Assembly (NCBI GenBank): GCA_030442055.1
Contig: JAUJEB010000001.1
Span: 1,488,001 to 1,552,000, forward strand
Direction: 5' to 3'
DNA: 64,000 bases
Source of the DNA: Agaribacillus aureus
Lineage (GTDB): Bacteria > Bacteroidota > Bacteroidia > Cytophagales > Cyclobacteriaceae
Of the stretch, positions 16,454-25,986 are shown in pieces. Both the position numbers and the translations under genes were made by a program. Within the stretch, counting starts at the first letter, position 1. Every line of letters begins with the position of its first letter. The notes below the pieces were generated by a model, which saw nothing but the letters and a program-made list of their open reading frames with translations, had not been told where the DNA came from and searched no databases.

Positions 16454-17678
16454 CCGAATACTATTTTTTAGTCTGATCAGTTTCAGCATTTGTCAGGCAT
16501 ACGGGCAAAGCCAGGGCTTTAATTATAAAAGAAAGCTAGATGGCGTTTCAGCCACCTGGCACAAGATTATTTTGGATAACGACATATTCGTTAAATCAGC
16601 GAAGGATCTCAGGGATCTTAGAATCCTGGGAATTGACCAAGACAATGATACGCTGGAAGTACCCTATATGCTTAATGTGCTTGCCGACAAGCTAAGTACA
16701 ACGGAAATTTCCTTCAAACTTATCAATCAAACGACCAACGCCGCCGGCAAATACTATACTTTTGAAATTCCGGAAGGACAGGAAGTAAATCAGATCCATT
16801 TGGATTTTAAAAAAGAAAACTTCGACTGGCAGGTTGTTTTGGAAGGAAGTCAGGATTTGAGTGACTGGTTTACCATTTTGCAGGACTACCGTATATTATC
16901 TATAAAAAACGCCAGCACCGATTACACATTCACTAAACTCACATTTCCCGCAGCCAAATTTAAATACTTACGCCTGCTGGTTAAAGGCGTAAACACGCCC
17001 GGATTCGAAAAAGCCACCATCTCTAAAAAAGCGTTGAACCCCGGGGATCACCGGAATTACACTGTCCGGTCATTCTCGACCTCAGAAAATGACACCAACG
17101 ACGAAACCATCCTCGATGTTCAACTCGCTCAGTATGTGCCTGTAGCGATGATTAAGCTTGATATCGATAAGCAATTTGACTTTTATCGCCCCGTGAGCGT
17201 ACAATGCCTGGTGGATAGTATAAAAGGGCCCAATGGGTGGAATTATAATTATCAAAACGTTTACAGGGGCACCTTAAGCTCTCTGGAAAACAATGAAATT
17301 GCTTTAAACCAAACCAGGGCCCAAAAGTTTAGAATTATTATTGACAATCATGACAACACACCCCTGGTAGTGAATGGCGTTTCAGCCCAAGGTAACCTCT
17401 ACCAACTCACCGGCCGGTTTCTCGAGCCGGCTACCTACTACCTTTTTTATGGTAATAAAAGTCTGGCAAAACCGGATTATGACATAAGCCATTTCCAGGC
17501 CAAAATCCCGGAGGCATTAACCCCGTTGCAAGTTGGGCCGGAGGAATTAATTCCGTATGATGTAAAAACACCTCAGCAGCCGCTTTTTGCCAATAAAACC
17601 TGGTTATGGGCAATTATGATTTTGATCATCGGGGTTTTAGGATGGTTTAGTCTTAAAATGATCAGAAATCAAGCCTAG
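16437..17678 (+). CDS. DUF3999-like exported protein with C-terminal membrane anchor
   Basis: A 413-residue protein. The signal peptide ends about residue 24 (QAYGQSQG). A large extracytoplasmic beta-rich region follows with the DUF3999-type FKLINQTTNAAGKYYTFEIPEG and LVVNGVSAQG segments, and one transmembrane helix near the end (about 387-407, WLWAIMILIIGVLGWF) before a short basic tail. It starts inside the last codons of the DUF2339 gene (17-nt overlap), so the two are translated together and probably form a membrane complex whose soluble part lies in the periplasm. Function unknown. Confidence 0.75.
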   Translation: MMTKVNRILFFSLISFSICQAYGQSQGFNYKRKLDGVSATWHKIILDNDIFVKSAKDLRDLRILGIDQDNDTLEVPYMLNVLADKLSTTEISFKLINQTTNAAGKYYTFEIPEGQEVNQIHLDFKKENFDWQVVLEGSQDLSDWFTILQDYRILSIKNASTDYTFTKLTFPAAKFKYLRLLVKGVNTPGFEKATISKKALNPGDHRNYTVRSFSTSENDTNDETILDVQLAQYVPVAMIKLDIDKQFDFYRPVSVQCLVDSIKGPNGWNYNYQNVYRGTLSSLENNEIALNQTRAQKFRIIIDNHDNTPLVVNGVSAQGNLYQLTGRFLEPATYYLFYGNKSLAKPDYDISHFQAKIPEALTPLQVGPEELIPYDVKTPQQPLFANKTWLWAIMILIIGVLGWFSLKMIRNQA

Positions 17679-17760
17679 AGCCATATGGCTTGCCAATGGT
17701 TTTTTGGAAATATGATGACTGAAAAACGCAAGTCAGGTATATCTAAGGTGATGTCACCAT

Positions 17761-17768
17761 TAAATTTG
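17761..17768 (+). promoter_or_regulatory. -7 promoter element for the J-domain gene, predicting a leaderless mRNA
   Basis: TAAATTTG (TAnnTTTG) ends 5 nt before the ATG at 17774, so transcription should begin 1-3 nt from the start codon. A small dyad GGTGA-TG-TCACC lies at 17747-17758 just upstream and could bind a regulator. Confidence 0.45.
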
Positions 17769-17773
17769 ACCGC

Positions 17774-18595
17774 ATGAACAGAAATCAATACCTTGAGGTC
17801 TTGGAATTGCAACCGGGGGTATCAAAGAAGGAAATCAAATCGGCTTACCGGCGACTGGCTAAAAAATATCATCCCGATGTTAGCAAAAATGCTCATGCCA
17901 AGGAAAAATTTATTCGTATTAATGAGGCTTACAAATTTTTAATGGATGTTGGTGCACATCCCAGACAGCAAACTGCCTCATCAACTGCCTATGATTACGA
18001 TCCCTACGAGCAGGCCTATCAGGCATGGCGTCAAAGAGCAAAAACCTATGCTAAGAAAAAGGCGGCCGAGGCTGAAATGGAAAGAAGTCTGTTGATCAAG
18101 GAAATATTGATATATTTTAATTATGCCACCATGATCATAGGTTTGTTTAATATCTTGTTGGCTGTAGACTACCTCCTACCCGCTCAAACCCGTCCGGATG
18201 AAGTTCAATCCATTGAAAAAATGTTTGGCCCGCGCGCCAGAAGATATGGGCAAAGCGATCATTCCTACGGCTATACCGACATCGTATTAAAGACGAACAC
18301 TATCAGGATAGAAGCGGTAAGTTCATTAAGCATCAAGAGATTCGACCCGGTACAAATTACATCATCCAGGATCTTTAACGAGCCTATTTCCATGATACAA
18401 AGTGACGGTTATGCTTCGGTTATCTATGAACAGGCTTACGGGATCTACAGGGGTTTTGGTTTTTTAATACCTATTGTGTTGGCTTGTCTGATATTTTATC
18501 ATTTTATTGTCAAAAGTCAGGAGAACAGATTTTCCCTGGCTATCGTATTGCTGATATTGATGGTTATCCAGCTCTATATTTTCATATCCGTCTGA
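17774..18595 (+). CDS. Membrane-anchored J-domain (DnaJ-like) protein
   Basis: A 273-residue protein. The N-terminal J domain (about 4-68) has the invariant HPD at 33-35 and the helix III FIRINEAYKFL; such domains recruit and stimulate an Hsp70 (DnaK). A charged Ala/Lys helix follows, then one transmembrane segment at about 113-137, an external-looking region (about 138-225), and two more hydrophobic helices to the end. The J domain faces the cytoplasm. No G/F region or zinc fingers, so it is a specialised type III J protein, not DnaJ. Its client is unknown. Confidence 0.88.
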   Translation: MNRNQYLEVLELQPGVSKKEIKSAYRRLAKKYHPDVSKNAHAKEKFIRINEAYKFLMDVGAHPRQQTASSTAYDYDPYEQAYQAWRQRAKTYAKKKAAEAEMERSLLIKEILIYFNYATMIIGLFNILLAVDYLLPAQTRPDEVQSIEKMFGPRARRYGQSDHSYGYTDIVLKTNTIRIEAVSSLSIKRFDPVQITSSRIFNEPISMIQSDGYASVIYEQAYGIYRGFGFLIPIVLACLIFYHFIVKSQENRFSLAIVLLILMVIQLYIFISV

Positions 18596-18672
18596 ATGAT
18601 ATTCGCAAGAAGATCAAGCCGGGATTTTGTGGTGACAACAGATAAATTACTCTTATCGATCAAGTATTACCT

Positions 18673-19383
18673 ATGACAAAGATTAAAATCATTGCATTCG
18701 ATGCCGACGACACCCTGTGGATCAATGAGCCGCTTTTTATCAATACCAGGGAGCGGTGCGAGGCCATCCTTGCGCCTTATATAGATCCCCGTGAAATAGA
18801 GGAAAGGCTCTACGCCACAGAAATGAAAAACCTGCACTTGTTTGGTTATGGGATAAAAGGATTTGTGCTTTCTATGATTGAAACGGCCATTCAACTTTCT
18901 TATGGCAATATTCCGGGAAGGGAAATACAGCAAATCATTGACATGGGCAAGGAAATGATCCGACATCCCATACAGCTTATCCCTAAAGTGCGGAACGTAC
19001 TTCAGGAACTGGCGCAGCAATATGAGCTTATGGTGATCACAAAAGGAGATCTGTTTGATCAGGAAAGCAAAATAGCGCGCTCGGGGCTGGCTGAGTTTTT
19101 TAACATCATCGAAATTGTCAGCGATAAATCCGAGGATACCTACGCCAAAATCATCAGGAGGTATCAGATAAATATCAATGAATTTGTAATGGTTGGAAAT
19201 TCTCTGAAATCAGATATATTGCCCGTCTGTAATTTAGGCGCCAGTGCCGTTCATATTCCATTTCATACGACCTGGCAACATGAAGAAATTACAGCACACC
19301 AATCAAATCATATAGATTATCACGAGATTAAAAGTATTACCCAATTACCAGAACTTCTGGATCACCTAAACACCAAGGTATAA
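18673..19383 (+). CDS. HAD-superfamily hydrolase
   Basis: A 236-residue cytoplasmic hydrolase. Motif I is FDADDTLW with nucleophile Asp10 and acid/base Asp12. Motif II is the Thr in VITKGD, and motif IV is MVGNSLKSDILP. A helical cap domain lies between about residues 18 and 100. The family removes phosphate from small molecules such as sugar or nucleotide phosphates; the substrate cannot be read from sequence. It follows the J-domain gene by 77 nt on the same strand but no functional link is evident. Confidence 0.85.
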   Translation: MTKIKIIAFDADDTLWINEPLFINTRERCEAILAPYIDPREIEERLYATEMKNLHLFGYGIKGFVLSMIETAIQLSYGNIPGREIQQIIDMGKEMIRHPIQLIPKVRNVLQELAQQYELMVITKGDLFDQESKIARSGLAEFFNIIEIVSDKSEDTYAKIIRRYQININEFVMVGNSLKSDILPVCNLGASAVHIPFHTTWQHEEITAHQSNHIDYHEIKSITQLPELLDHLNTKV

Positions 19384-19455
19384 CTGGCGAATAACTCATA
19401 AGTTTGATCAGTGTGTAAGAATGATTATATTACTTATTACCTAACTTATTTTGCC

Positions 19456-19716
19456 ATGAATTTGCTAAATCAGATGTTATCAGGGACTAAATCAGCTATT
19501 TGTTTTTTTATATTATTGTTGGTATCCTATCACGGCAGGGCAATTCAACATCAGCAGATTAGAGTGGGAGAAGTAATCGGTCATATTAAGAGTAACATTA
19601 ACAGCGGTTGGAATGGAGGCGCGATAGATACCTTGAAGTCCGGTAGTATGGGTAAAGGATTTCCTTATTTAGTTTTGCAAGGAATAATTAGTCCATTTGT
19701 CAAAACAAAATTATGA
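19456..19716 (+). CDS. Small secreted or membrane protein, unrecognised
   Basis: About 86 residues from ATG 19456 (an in-frame GTG lies at 19411). A hydrophobic stretch SAICFFILLLVSYHG looks like a signal peptide, and the remainder contains VGEVIGHIKSNINSG and glycine-rich turns. I recognise no family. It sits between the HAD gene and a long orphan exported protein on the same strand in AT-rich DNA. It could be a real short secreted peptide or the degraded start of a larger gene. Confidence 0.4.
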   Translation: MNLLNQMLSGTKSAICFFILLLVSYHGRAIQHQQIRVGEVIGHIKSNINSGWNGGAIDTLKSGSMGKGFPYLVLQGIISPFVKTKL

Positions 19717-19734
19717 CCAATATCAAATAACAGG

Positions 19735-21615
19735 ATGGTTCGACATTCAAACCTGATCAGATTAAAATCCGTACTATATCCGGATATGGGATATAAATCA
19801 ACTATAAAAAAAAATAAGATAACAATCCTGGTTTTGACGTTATCACTTTTGTTTGCGTCAGGTGCGATAGCGGTGAAAGGACAGGATTATTTTCCTTATA
19901 CGTTGCTGGACGACGAAAGCGCAGAATATTATTACCAATTAGATAGAAAGACCTTTGGTGATTCAGTAGAGCTAACAAATGCGATCGCTACTTTAGATAA
20001 GTTGCCTTTTTTAAATCTCAAGAATATTTTCGAAAATAATAAGATTAACACCACCTACAACGACTCTTTACGTATTCTTAGGGATTCGGCACTTCTCAAC
20101 ATACGTACAGGGCACCAAATGATCGACCGCCTATACCGGAAGAAGTGGTATTACAAATATTTATACAGACATAGCAAAAGTCTCACATCTTCCCTTTGGC
20201 TTTACTTCTTGGAAGACTCTGATTACTACCAACCGAAAATTGCAGCTGTACTTGGACAGCTAAATCTGCAGAGGTCGATTAAAGATTCCCTGCTGATACA
20301 CGAAAATGTACCAGATTTTGTAAAAGCCAGACTTGGTGACAAGAACATTGAGAGGAATATTATCAGAGAATTTAAAAATATCGTCTATGATTCTTTAAAT
20401 GAGTCTAATCAAAAAAAACACACCAGGTTTGAAGAATTATGTAATAGCCTGTTATACATAAATAGTCAATCATCTATCAATGCCTATTTGGAAGCTTTTC
20501 AGTCTTCAGCAACCTTTTTTAAGATTTACAGAGAAAAAGAAGACTTTGCCCCCTGCCATTGGTGTCCAAAAACTATTAGGTGCGAATGGATGGTATTGGG
20601 AAACCTAATAGATCAGTTATCCCACTTTTATCCCTACGGACTTTTGACTCATAACATGGCAAGTCGCTATGGAATAGGCGAGGAAGCATTTACAAAATAC
20701 TTCTCAGACATGGAAAATTTGGTTAGCGATATCTATAATCGGCCGGTAGTGATCAGCGTAACGAGATTAGATAACGGGGATTGCACGCCGCCTGGAGATA
20801 TAGAAATAATTATTGAAGAGGAGGACCCTACACTTTCAAAAGTCCTGTCTATGAATCCTGATAGTATCATATTTGATGATGACAACTTGATTAGTCTTAT
20901 TATCTGGCCGTATAAGGAGGGTAAAAAAGAATATAGGTTTTATAATATTCAGGGCTTTTACGCTATTTCACTTTTCAGAAATCCGGATGGGAAATTTGAT
21001 GACCCCATATACCTGACATATGATGACAATTGGGTAAATATTGATAAAGATCCGGTGTTTCTTGCAGATACTTTTCAAACAGGCTTTGTCAATAAGATGC
21101 TATCTTATCAAAAAAAGGGGAACTCGTGGCTAACCAGCTACAAAAAAACCAAGGAATATTATTATTCCCCCAAAGGCGGTGATTCCGTGGTTTTCTATCA
21201 AGATTTTTTGGGGAAATATTGGGAATCTTTCAAAAAATTAGAAACTGTAGAAATTGTGAATGAAGATACCGTAGCAATCGAATATGAGGATCCCCCGGCT
21301 TACTTAAGTATTCCTCATACGCCTGAAATCAGAGAAAATATCTCAAATAAAATTTTGGAGAAATTAATTTACCAGGATAATGTGTATTTTTCAAGCGAGG
21401 AGAAATTTAGAAATAACAATAAGCTTATTTTCGCCATCAAAGCTGACAAATGTGATGGCAGTATATCACGCCTTGAATTACTATCCGAGGTAGGTGAAGA
21501 AAATAAAAAGAAAATTTACAAAAACTTAGGATCGTTGCCAAGGATATTGAATCCTTGCCGATCCAGGGGAAAAAAATCGAAGTTGCAATCAGCATTCTAC
21601 ATTGACATGAGATAA
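19735..21615 (+). CDS. Large exported protein of unknown function
   Basis: A 626-residue protein from ATG 19735; an ATG at 19786 would place the signal peptide (ILVLTLSLLFASGAIAVKGQ) closer to the N-terminus and is an equally good start. The mature part is acidic/aromatic with alternating helical and beta-like stretches. A cysteine cluster CHWCPKTIRC sits near residues 274-283, possibly a metal site or disulfides. No family motif is recognised. The stretch to either side is AT-rich and holds another orphan and a pseudogene, which fits an accessory or recently acquired segment. Confidence 0.7.
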   Translation: MVRHSNLIRLKSVLYPDMGYKSTIKKNKITILVLTLSLLFASGAIAVKGQDYFPYTLLDDESAEYYYQLDRKTFGDSVELTNAIATLDKLPFLNLKNIFENNKINTTYNDSLRILRDSALLNIRTGHQMIDRLYRKKWYYKYLYRHSKSLTSSLWLYFLEDSDYYQPKIAAVLGQLNLQRSIKDSLLIHENVPDFVKARLGDKNIERNIIREFKNIVYDSLNESNQKKHTRFEELCNSLLYINSQSSINAYLEAFQSSATFFKIYREKEDFAPCHWCPKTIRCEWMVLGNLIDQLSHFYPYGLLTHNMASRYGIGEEAFTKYFSDMENLVSDIYNRPVVISVTRLDNGDCTPPGDIEIIIEEEDPTLSKVLSMNPDSIIFDDDNLISLIIWPYKEGKKEYRFYNIQGFYAISLFRNPDGKFDDPIYLTYDDNWVNIDKDPVFLADTFQTGFVNKMLSYQKKGNSWLTSYKKTKEYYYSPKGGDSVVFYQDFLGKYWESFKKLETVEIVNEDTVAIEYEDPPAYLSIPHTPEIRENISNKILEKLIYQDNVYFSSEEKFRNNNKLIFAIKADKCDGSISRLELLSEVGEENKKKIYKNLGSLPRILNPCRSRGKKSKLQSAFYIDMR

Positions 21616-21851
21616 ACGATAATAAGTACTATAATTGACCGAGTGCGGATCAATAAAAATTTGTCCCGATTACCGGAAGGGGATAAATACTTTATTGGCC
21701 CACCATTGGGAAAATTGTCACATTGCAAAGCTTTGTGATCAGAAAATCACAGTCTTTAGCTTCCCAGGCTTTGATGCGACCATATATCATTTGGCACTTT
21801 TCCGCTGTTTTCATATCACAAAGAAAATGCATAACCTAATCACTTTAAATA

Positions 21852-22094
21852 AGTATTGGACCAAAAGAATATGGAAATGGGAGACCTTGGAATAGTGCCA
21901 ATGAATTGGGAATGAAGAAGGGGCTGATCATTATGGGACATGCGGATTCTGAAGAAGCCGGCATGGAATACTGCGCACGTTGGCTAAAAGGTTTCATTAA
22001 GGAGGTACCCGTAACTTTTATACCTGCGGGAAATCCACTCTGGTCACCAAACCTGCGCCAGCCAAAAGAAACGTGGTTTGGCGATTTTCTTTAA
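21852..22094 (+). pseudogene. C-terminal remnant of a Nif3-family gene
   Basis: One frame reads through about 80 codons with GNGRPWNSANELGMKKG, GLIIMGHADSEEAGMEYC and VPVTFIPAGNPLWSP, then a stop. These match the C-terminal end of Nif3-like dinuclear-metal proteins (metal-ligand His and Glu in GHADSEE). A stop lies just upstream (21846) and no ATG or N-terminal two thirds is present, so this is a broken gene. The preceding part of the 21616-22113 gap contains no convincing coding sequence. An intact but different Nif3 gene lies at 61353. Confidence 0.6.
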
Positions 22095-22113
22095 GATCAA
22101 AAACTGCTGTTTA

Positions 22114-24561
22114 TCAAATTTTCAGTCCCAACGTAAAGTAAAAACTTCTACCGTCGGCCGGAATAATACCGGGACCCGGGTAACCCGTAGCCCGCCTGGT
22201 AAAATAGGCTTCATCGAGCAGGTTATTGATACCGGTTTCAAAGGTGAAAAATTTATAGCGATAGCTAAAGGACAAATCCATAATTTGATAAGATGGTATT
22301 AACCCTTCCACAGCCGACGGCGTAATCTCCGCATTGGTAGCATCGCTATAATGCTCTTGGGTAAAGGCATATTGATAGGTCACACGGAAATCCTTGTTAG
22401 AATAAGCAAGGCCGGCCTTCAAATTTAGTGGCGGCACCAATTCTACTTCATTACCCTCAATAGTTGTTTCATCGGAGTTGATATATTGTGCGTCTATAAT
22501 AGCCAGATTGGTATATAAATTTAGCTTACTCCGGTTTTCTGTCGGCTTGAGTAACCTCAACAGATTTAGCTCCGCAAATATCTCCGCACCGATATGTCTT
22601 GAATCAGCTACATTGGTGCGAAATCTGAATATTCTGAAAGAATCATCCCTTTGTAGGATGGAACCGATCCGGTCGTTGTATTTCAGGTAAAAAAAGCTGA
22701 CATCGAAATTCAGCAGGTCAAACTTATTTCCCCGGAAGCCTACATCCAGGTTAAACCCTTTCTCATCACTAATATTTTCGTCTACTACAAGATTGGGATT
22801 CACAACACGTATGTCGTTAAAGTTAATAGCGCGATAGTTTTGGGAAAAATTGCCGTATAACTCCAGGGCATCACTTTGCTTATAGCTCAGCCCTAAACCT
22901 GCAAAAACAAATGATCTGCTATTATTTTTTACTTCATCAACTTTAAAAAATGATTGCTCGGCTATGCCGGTTTCGGGGTTTGGAACTAATATCTCGTTCT
23001 GAAAATAACCCTCTGCAGATGTCTTAATATATTCAAATCTAACACCTGGTGTCACACTGAACTTAGGGGTAAGATTAAAAATGTTCTCTGCAAAAATGGA
23101 AAAATTCCTGCTGGGAAAGTCAAAATCCGACCCTTCCAGGTTATCGGGTCTGAGAAAACGAAAATCGTCCTGCTTACCGTCTGGGCCATTTCCCTGCTTG
23201 CGGTCAGTAAAACCCCTGTAATAACGTGTACCGATCAATAATACGCTAGGATTACTAAATGTACTGTAGTTGTAGATGACCCTGGTTTCATTGCCAAAAT
23301 TCTCAAAATCATCCACAAACAAATCTCTTTCTCCTCCTTCATCAGTCCTGTCAATTCTACCCAGGTTCCCCAGAGCATCTCTGCCACCGATTAACATAAA
23401 ATTCCTGACGTTAAGCTTGAGCCGGTCAGATAACTTATAATCCAGGTTTAAGGCCGCCAGATTCCAATTGACACGGAACCAGTTTCGCTCCCGAATAGAC
23501 TGGCGGGGATCTTCCTCAAATCTGGCATCGGTTAACCCTCCGGGTTGTTGCGCCAGGTAATACATGTGGGTATATTGAAAGTTCACCGTGAATCGATCCG
23601 TGGGGCTGTAACTGACATCGGCATAGGCCATATTTAAATCAAAATCACTATTAGGTCGCCAGCCATTTCCCTGCTTGTGCTGAAAAAACGTGTAATAATT
23701 AAACTTTCCTTTGGTGCCTCCGACACTATTAAACGAATTGAAAAAACCAAACGAGCCGACGGTTTGCCTGGAAGTAAGTTCTATCGGTTTATCTCTGGGG
23801 CCCTTTTTCAGTATAAAATTCAGCAGACCGCCAAACTGTGTACCATATTGCAGCGATGCCGCTCCCCTAACTACTTCAATCCTTTCCAGGGCCTCCAACG
23901 GCGGGGTGTAATAACTTTCAGGGTACCCTAAGGCATCGGCACTGATATCATAACCATTTTGTCTGACATTAAAATTGGAAGTCCTGTTCGGATCCAGCCC
24001 CCTGGCGCCGAGTCCCAGCTGCAAACCGGCTCCATCACTTTCCCAGATGTTGAGACCCGGTACTTTGGCATATACCTGCCGGCTATTGTTTGTGGCGAGA
24101 TTAGCGGTCAGGTCTTTCAGGACAATTACTTCCGTCTTTTTTGCTTCATAGATGGCGGCCCCTTCTACAGACTGTAGCCTGGTGATGCCGTTGGTCTCCT
24201 CAGCCTCGCTCATAATTTTGACAGCGTCAAGCTGTTTTTCAATAGCTCCCAACACAAAATTCACCTGATAGTCCCCGCTTTCAGCCACCACGTCCTCCGA
24301 CTGGATTTTCATGCCCAGGTAAAAAGCCACTAGGGTATATTTTCCAGGTGATAAGTTTTTAATATAAAAAGCACCATTGGCATCCGTTTTTACCGTTACA
24401 CTGGAGTTACGAATAAAGACGTCGGCACCCTTTATCGGCAACCCGCTGTCCCGGCCGGAGACTTTTCCATAAAAATTAACATTTTGGGCTTCCACTATCG
24501 GAACGAAGCCGAAAAACAGCAAGGCACCAATCAGTAATCTCTTGCAAACCTCGATTTTCAT
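22114..24561 (-). CDS. TonB-dependent outer-membrane receptor (FecA-like)
   Basis: About 815 residues from ATG 24561 (an upstream GTG at 24588 is less likely). Signal peptide to VEAQ, then a carboxypeptidase-regulatory-like domain (about 30-110, GAFYIKNLSPGKYTLVAFY), a plug domain (about 130-250; YAKVPGLNIWESDG, LEALERIEVVRG) and a beta-barrel ending in an aromatic residue-rich strand (FYFTLGLKI). It should import a metal complex across the outer membrane with TonB energy. As the last gene of the imelysin cluster, 30 nt behind the HTTM gene, iron or haem complexes are the likely substrate. Confidence 0.93.
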   Translation of the reverse strand: MKIEVCKRLLIGALLFFGFVPIVEAQNVNFYGKVSGRDSGLPIKGADVFIRNSSVTVKTDANGAFYIKNLSPGKYTLVAFYLGMKIQSEDVVAESGDYQVNFVLGAIEKQLDAVKIMSEAEETNGITRLQSVEGAAIYEAKKTEVIVLKDLTANLATNNSRQVYAKVPGLNIWESDGAGLQLGLGARGLDPNRTSNFNVRQNGYDISADALGYPESYYTPPLEALERIEVVRGAASLQYGTQFGGLLNFILKKGPRDKPIELTSRQTVGSFGFFNSFNSVGGTKGKFNYYTFFQHKQGNGWRPNSDFDLNMAYADVSYSPTDRFTVNFQYTHMYYLAQQPGGLTDARFEEDPRQSIRERNWFRVNWNLAALNLDYKLSDRLKLNVRNFMLIGGRDALGNLGRIDRTDEGGERDLFVDDFENFGNETRVIYNYSTFSNPSVLLIGTRYYRGFTDRKQGNGPDGKQDDFRFLRPDNLEGSDFDFPSRNFSIFAENIFNLTPKFSVTPGVRFEYIKTSAEGYFQNEILVPNPETGIAEQSFFKVDEVKNNSRSFVFAGLGLSYKQSDALELYGNFSQNYRAINFNDIRVVNPNLVVDENISDEKGFNLDVGFRGNKFDLLNFDVSFFYLKYNDRIGSILQRDDSFRIFRFRTNVADSRHIGAEIFAELNLLRLLKPTENRSKLNLYTNLAIIDAQYINSDETTIEGNEVELVPPLNLKAGLAYSNKDFRVTYQYAFTQEHYSDATNAEITPSAVEGLIPSYQIMDLSFSYRYKFFTFETGINNLLDEAYFTRRATGYPGPGIIPADGRSFYFTLGLKI

Positions 24562-24591
24562 GGGACGGTATAGAAAATAATTGCTCACGGA

Positions 24592-25971
24592 CTAGTAGTT
24601 ATTTGCGTTTAATACTTTATTTTCTTCATAAGGTAATATCCAGCTTTTATGCTTGAAAGACTCCTTTTCGTTGGCCAAATTTACGTTAGGGTCAATAAAA
24701 AGCCGGCTGCCGCCGCCATTTAAGGTGACGTAGGCTTCTGCTTTCACCGTGGGATTTTTAATTCCTTTCAGCTGATATTCCCGTTTTAGAAAATGTGCAA
24801 ACTGTAAGATCATATCAGGCTGCGTGGACATCATTTTTTCCTGGTTTGGCGTCAGATAGTCGTGCGCATAAGCTTCGCCCTTACGACCTGTTTCCGGATC
24901 TTCAATGTGAAAGATAACATATCCTGCCTTTTCCATTAACATGACACGCCAGGAAAAACGATAACCCTCTTCGGTCCAGAATAACTTTCCGGGATAAAGT
25001 GAAAAACGGAAGGGCAATAATAGCTGAATGACAAAATGAACACCAAGCAGGTATAACAAGGCCCGGTTATAGGTGTATTTATTCAAAGAAACTGCAGACC
25101 CGGACCGGACAAATATACTCAAAGCCTTAAAAACCGAGATAATACCAGAAATGATCTTTTCATGAAACGACGCTGGAAAGAAAATCAGCGTGCTAAGGAT
25201 CATTATAAAGGGAAACATCCCAATCGGGAATAAAAGCCAGGTGCTAATATGAAACAGGATGACAAATGCATAGGCGTAAAGCCGTGTTTTCCTGTAAAGA
25301 AGAAAAAACGGAATACATAAATCATAAATTGCTCCGAACCAGCTAAAAGCAAAAGCTACCCAGGAATATTTCAGCAGCGGCCCAACGATTGGAAAGTGTT
25401 GGTTAGCCGGCAGCCAGATTTTCAAAGGAAGGGCCTCAAATAACCACTCAGGATTCAGCTTTGCCAACCCCGCATAGAAGTAAACTATGCCCAACTGGCA
25501 CTTGAATATTCCAATAGTCCACGCCGGAACTTCGCTTAATTTCAATGATGGTTTTCGGAGAATATCCAGAGAAAAATGCCGGTGAGCAGGCACTAAAATC
25601 AGCAGAAAAGCTACAATACTGACAAAATAATAGTGATTCAGATAATTTGTTTTGTCTATTAATTCGGCATAGGTGAAGGAAAGGAAAAAGAGAACGCTAA
25701 ATATTCTGTAAAACAGCCCCAGCATTATCATCAAGGCAGCCAAAGCCATCAGGCCAAACAGCGCGTACATCCCGGTCTCACCCAGGGGTTGTATCCATTC
25801 GCCACCGTAATATGGAAAAAAGACTTTAGGTGCAATATATTGATCATACACCCATCCGTTAATCATAAACCGAAGGATACTCACCAGCATAATAAACCCA
25901 AATAATAGCCGAAAAGTGGCTAACGGGGCGATTGAAACCGGGGAAGTGATATGGTTGATGATTTTACGCAA
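24592..25971 (-). CDS. HTTM-domain (vitamin K-dependent gamma-carboxylase-like) membrane protein
   Basis: A 459-residue protein with about seven to nine hydrophobic helices in residues 10-320, beginning SIAPLATFRLLFGFIM and containing the W-V-Y-x-Q-Y-I-x-P-K-V-F-F-P-Y-x-G family signature. A soluble C-terminus carries RREGEAYAHDYLTP-like and AYVTLNGGG motifs seen in bacterial carboxylase homologues. In animals the family carboxylates glutamate; bacterial roles are unknown. The start is TTG at 25971, required because the imelysin C stop lies in the same frame 15 nt upstream and the family homology begins at residue 12. It links imelysin C and the TonB receptor in one operon. Confidence 0.85.
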   Translation of the reverse strand: MRKIINHITSPVSIAPLATFRLLFGFIMLVSILRFMINGWVYDQYIAPKVFFPYYGGEWIQPLGETGMYALFGLMALAALMIMLGLFYRIFSVLFFLSFTYAELIDKTNYLNHYYFVSIVAFLLILVPAHRHFSLDILRKPSLKLSEVPAWTIGIFKCQLGIVYFYAGLAKLNPEWLFEALPLKIWLPANQHFPIVGPLLKYSWVAFAFSWFGAIYDLCIPFFLLYRKTRLYAYAFVILFHISTWLLFPIGMFPFIMILSTLIFFPASFHEKIISGIISVFKALSIFVRSGSAVSLNKYTYNRALLYLLGVHFVIQLLLPFRFSLYPGKLFWTEEGYRFSWRVMLMEKAGYVIFHIEDPETGRKGEAYAHDYLTPNQEKMMSTQPDMILQFAHFLKREYQLKGIKNPTVKAEAYVTLNGGGSRLFIDPNVNLANEKESFKHKSWILPYEENKVLNANNY

Positions 25972-25986
25972 GGTTAACAGTCTTAT

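Noticed and set aside
21635..21895. Plus-strand ORF of 86 codons after the orphan 626-residue protein
   Set aside because: TTG start and a composition that does not resemble a protein family; it overlaps the Nif3 remnant in another frame.
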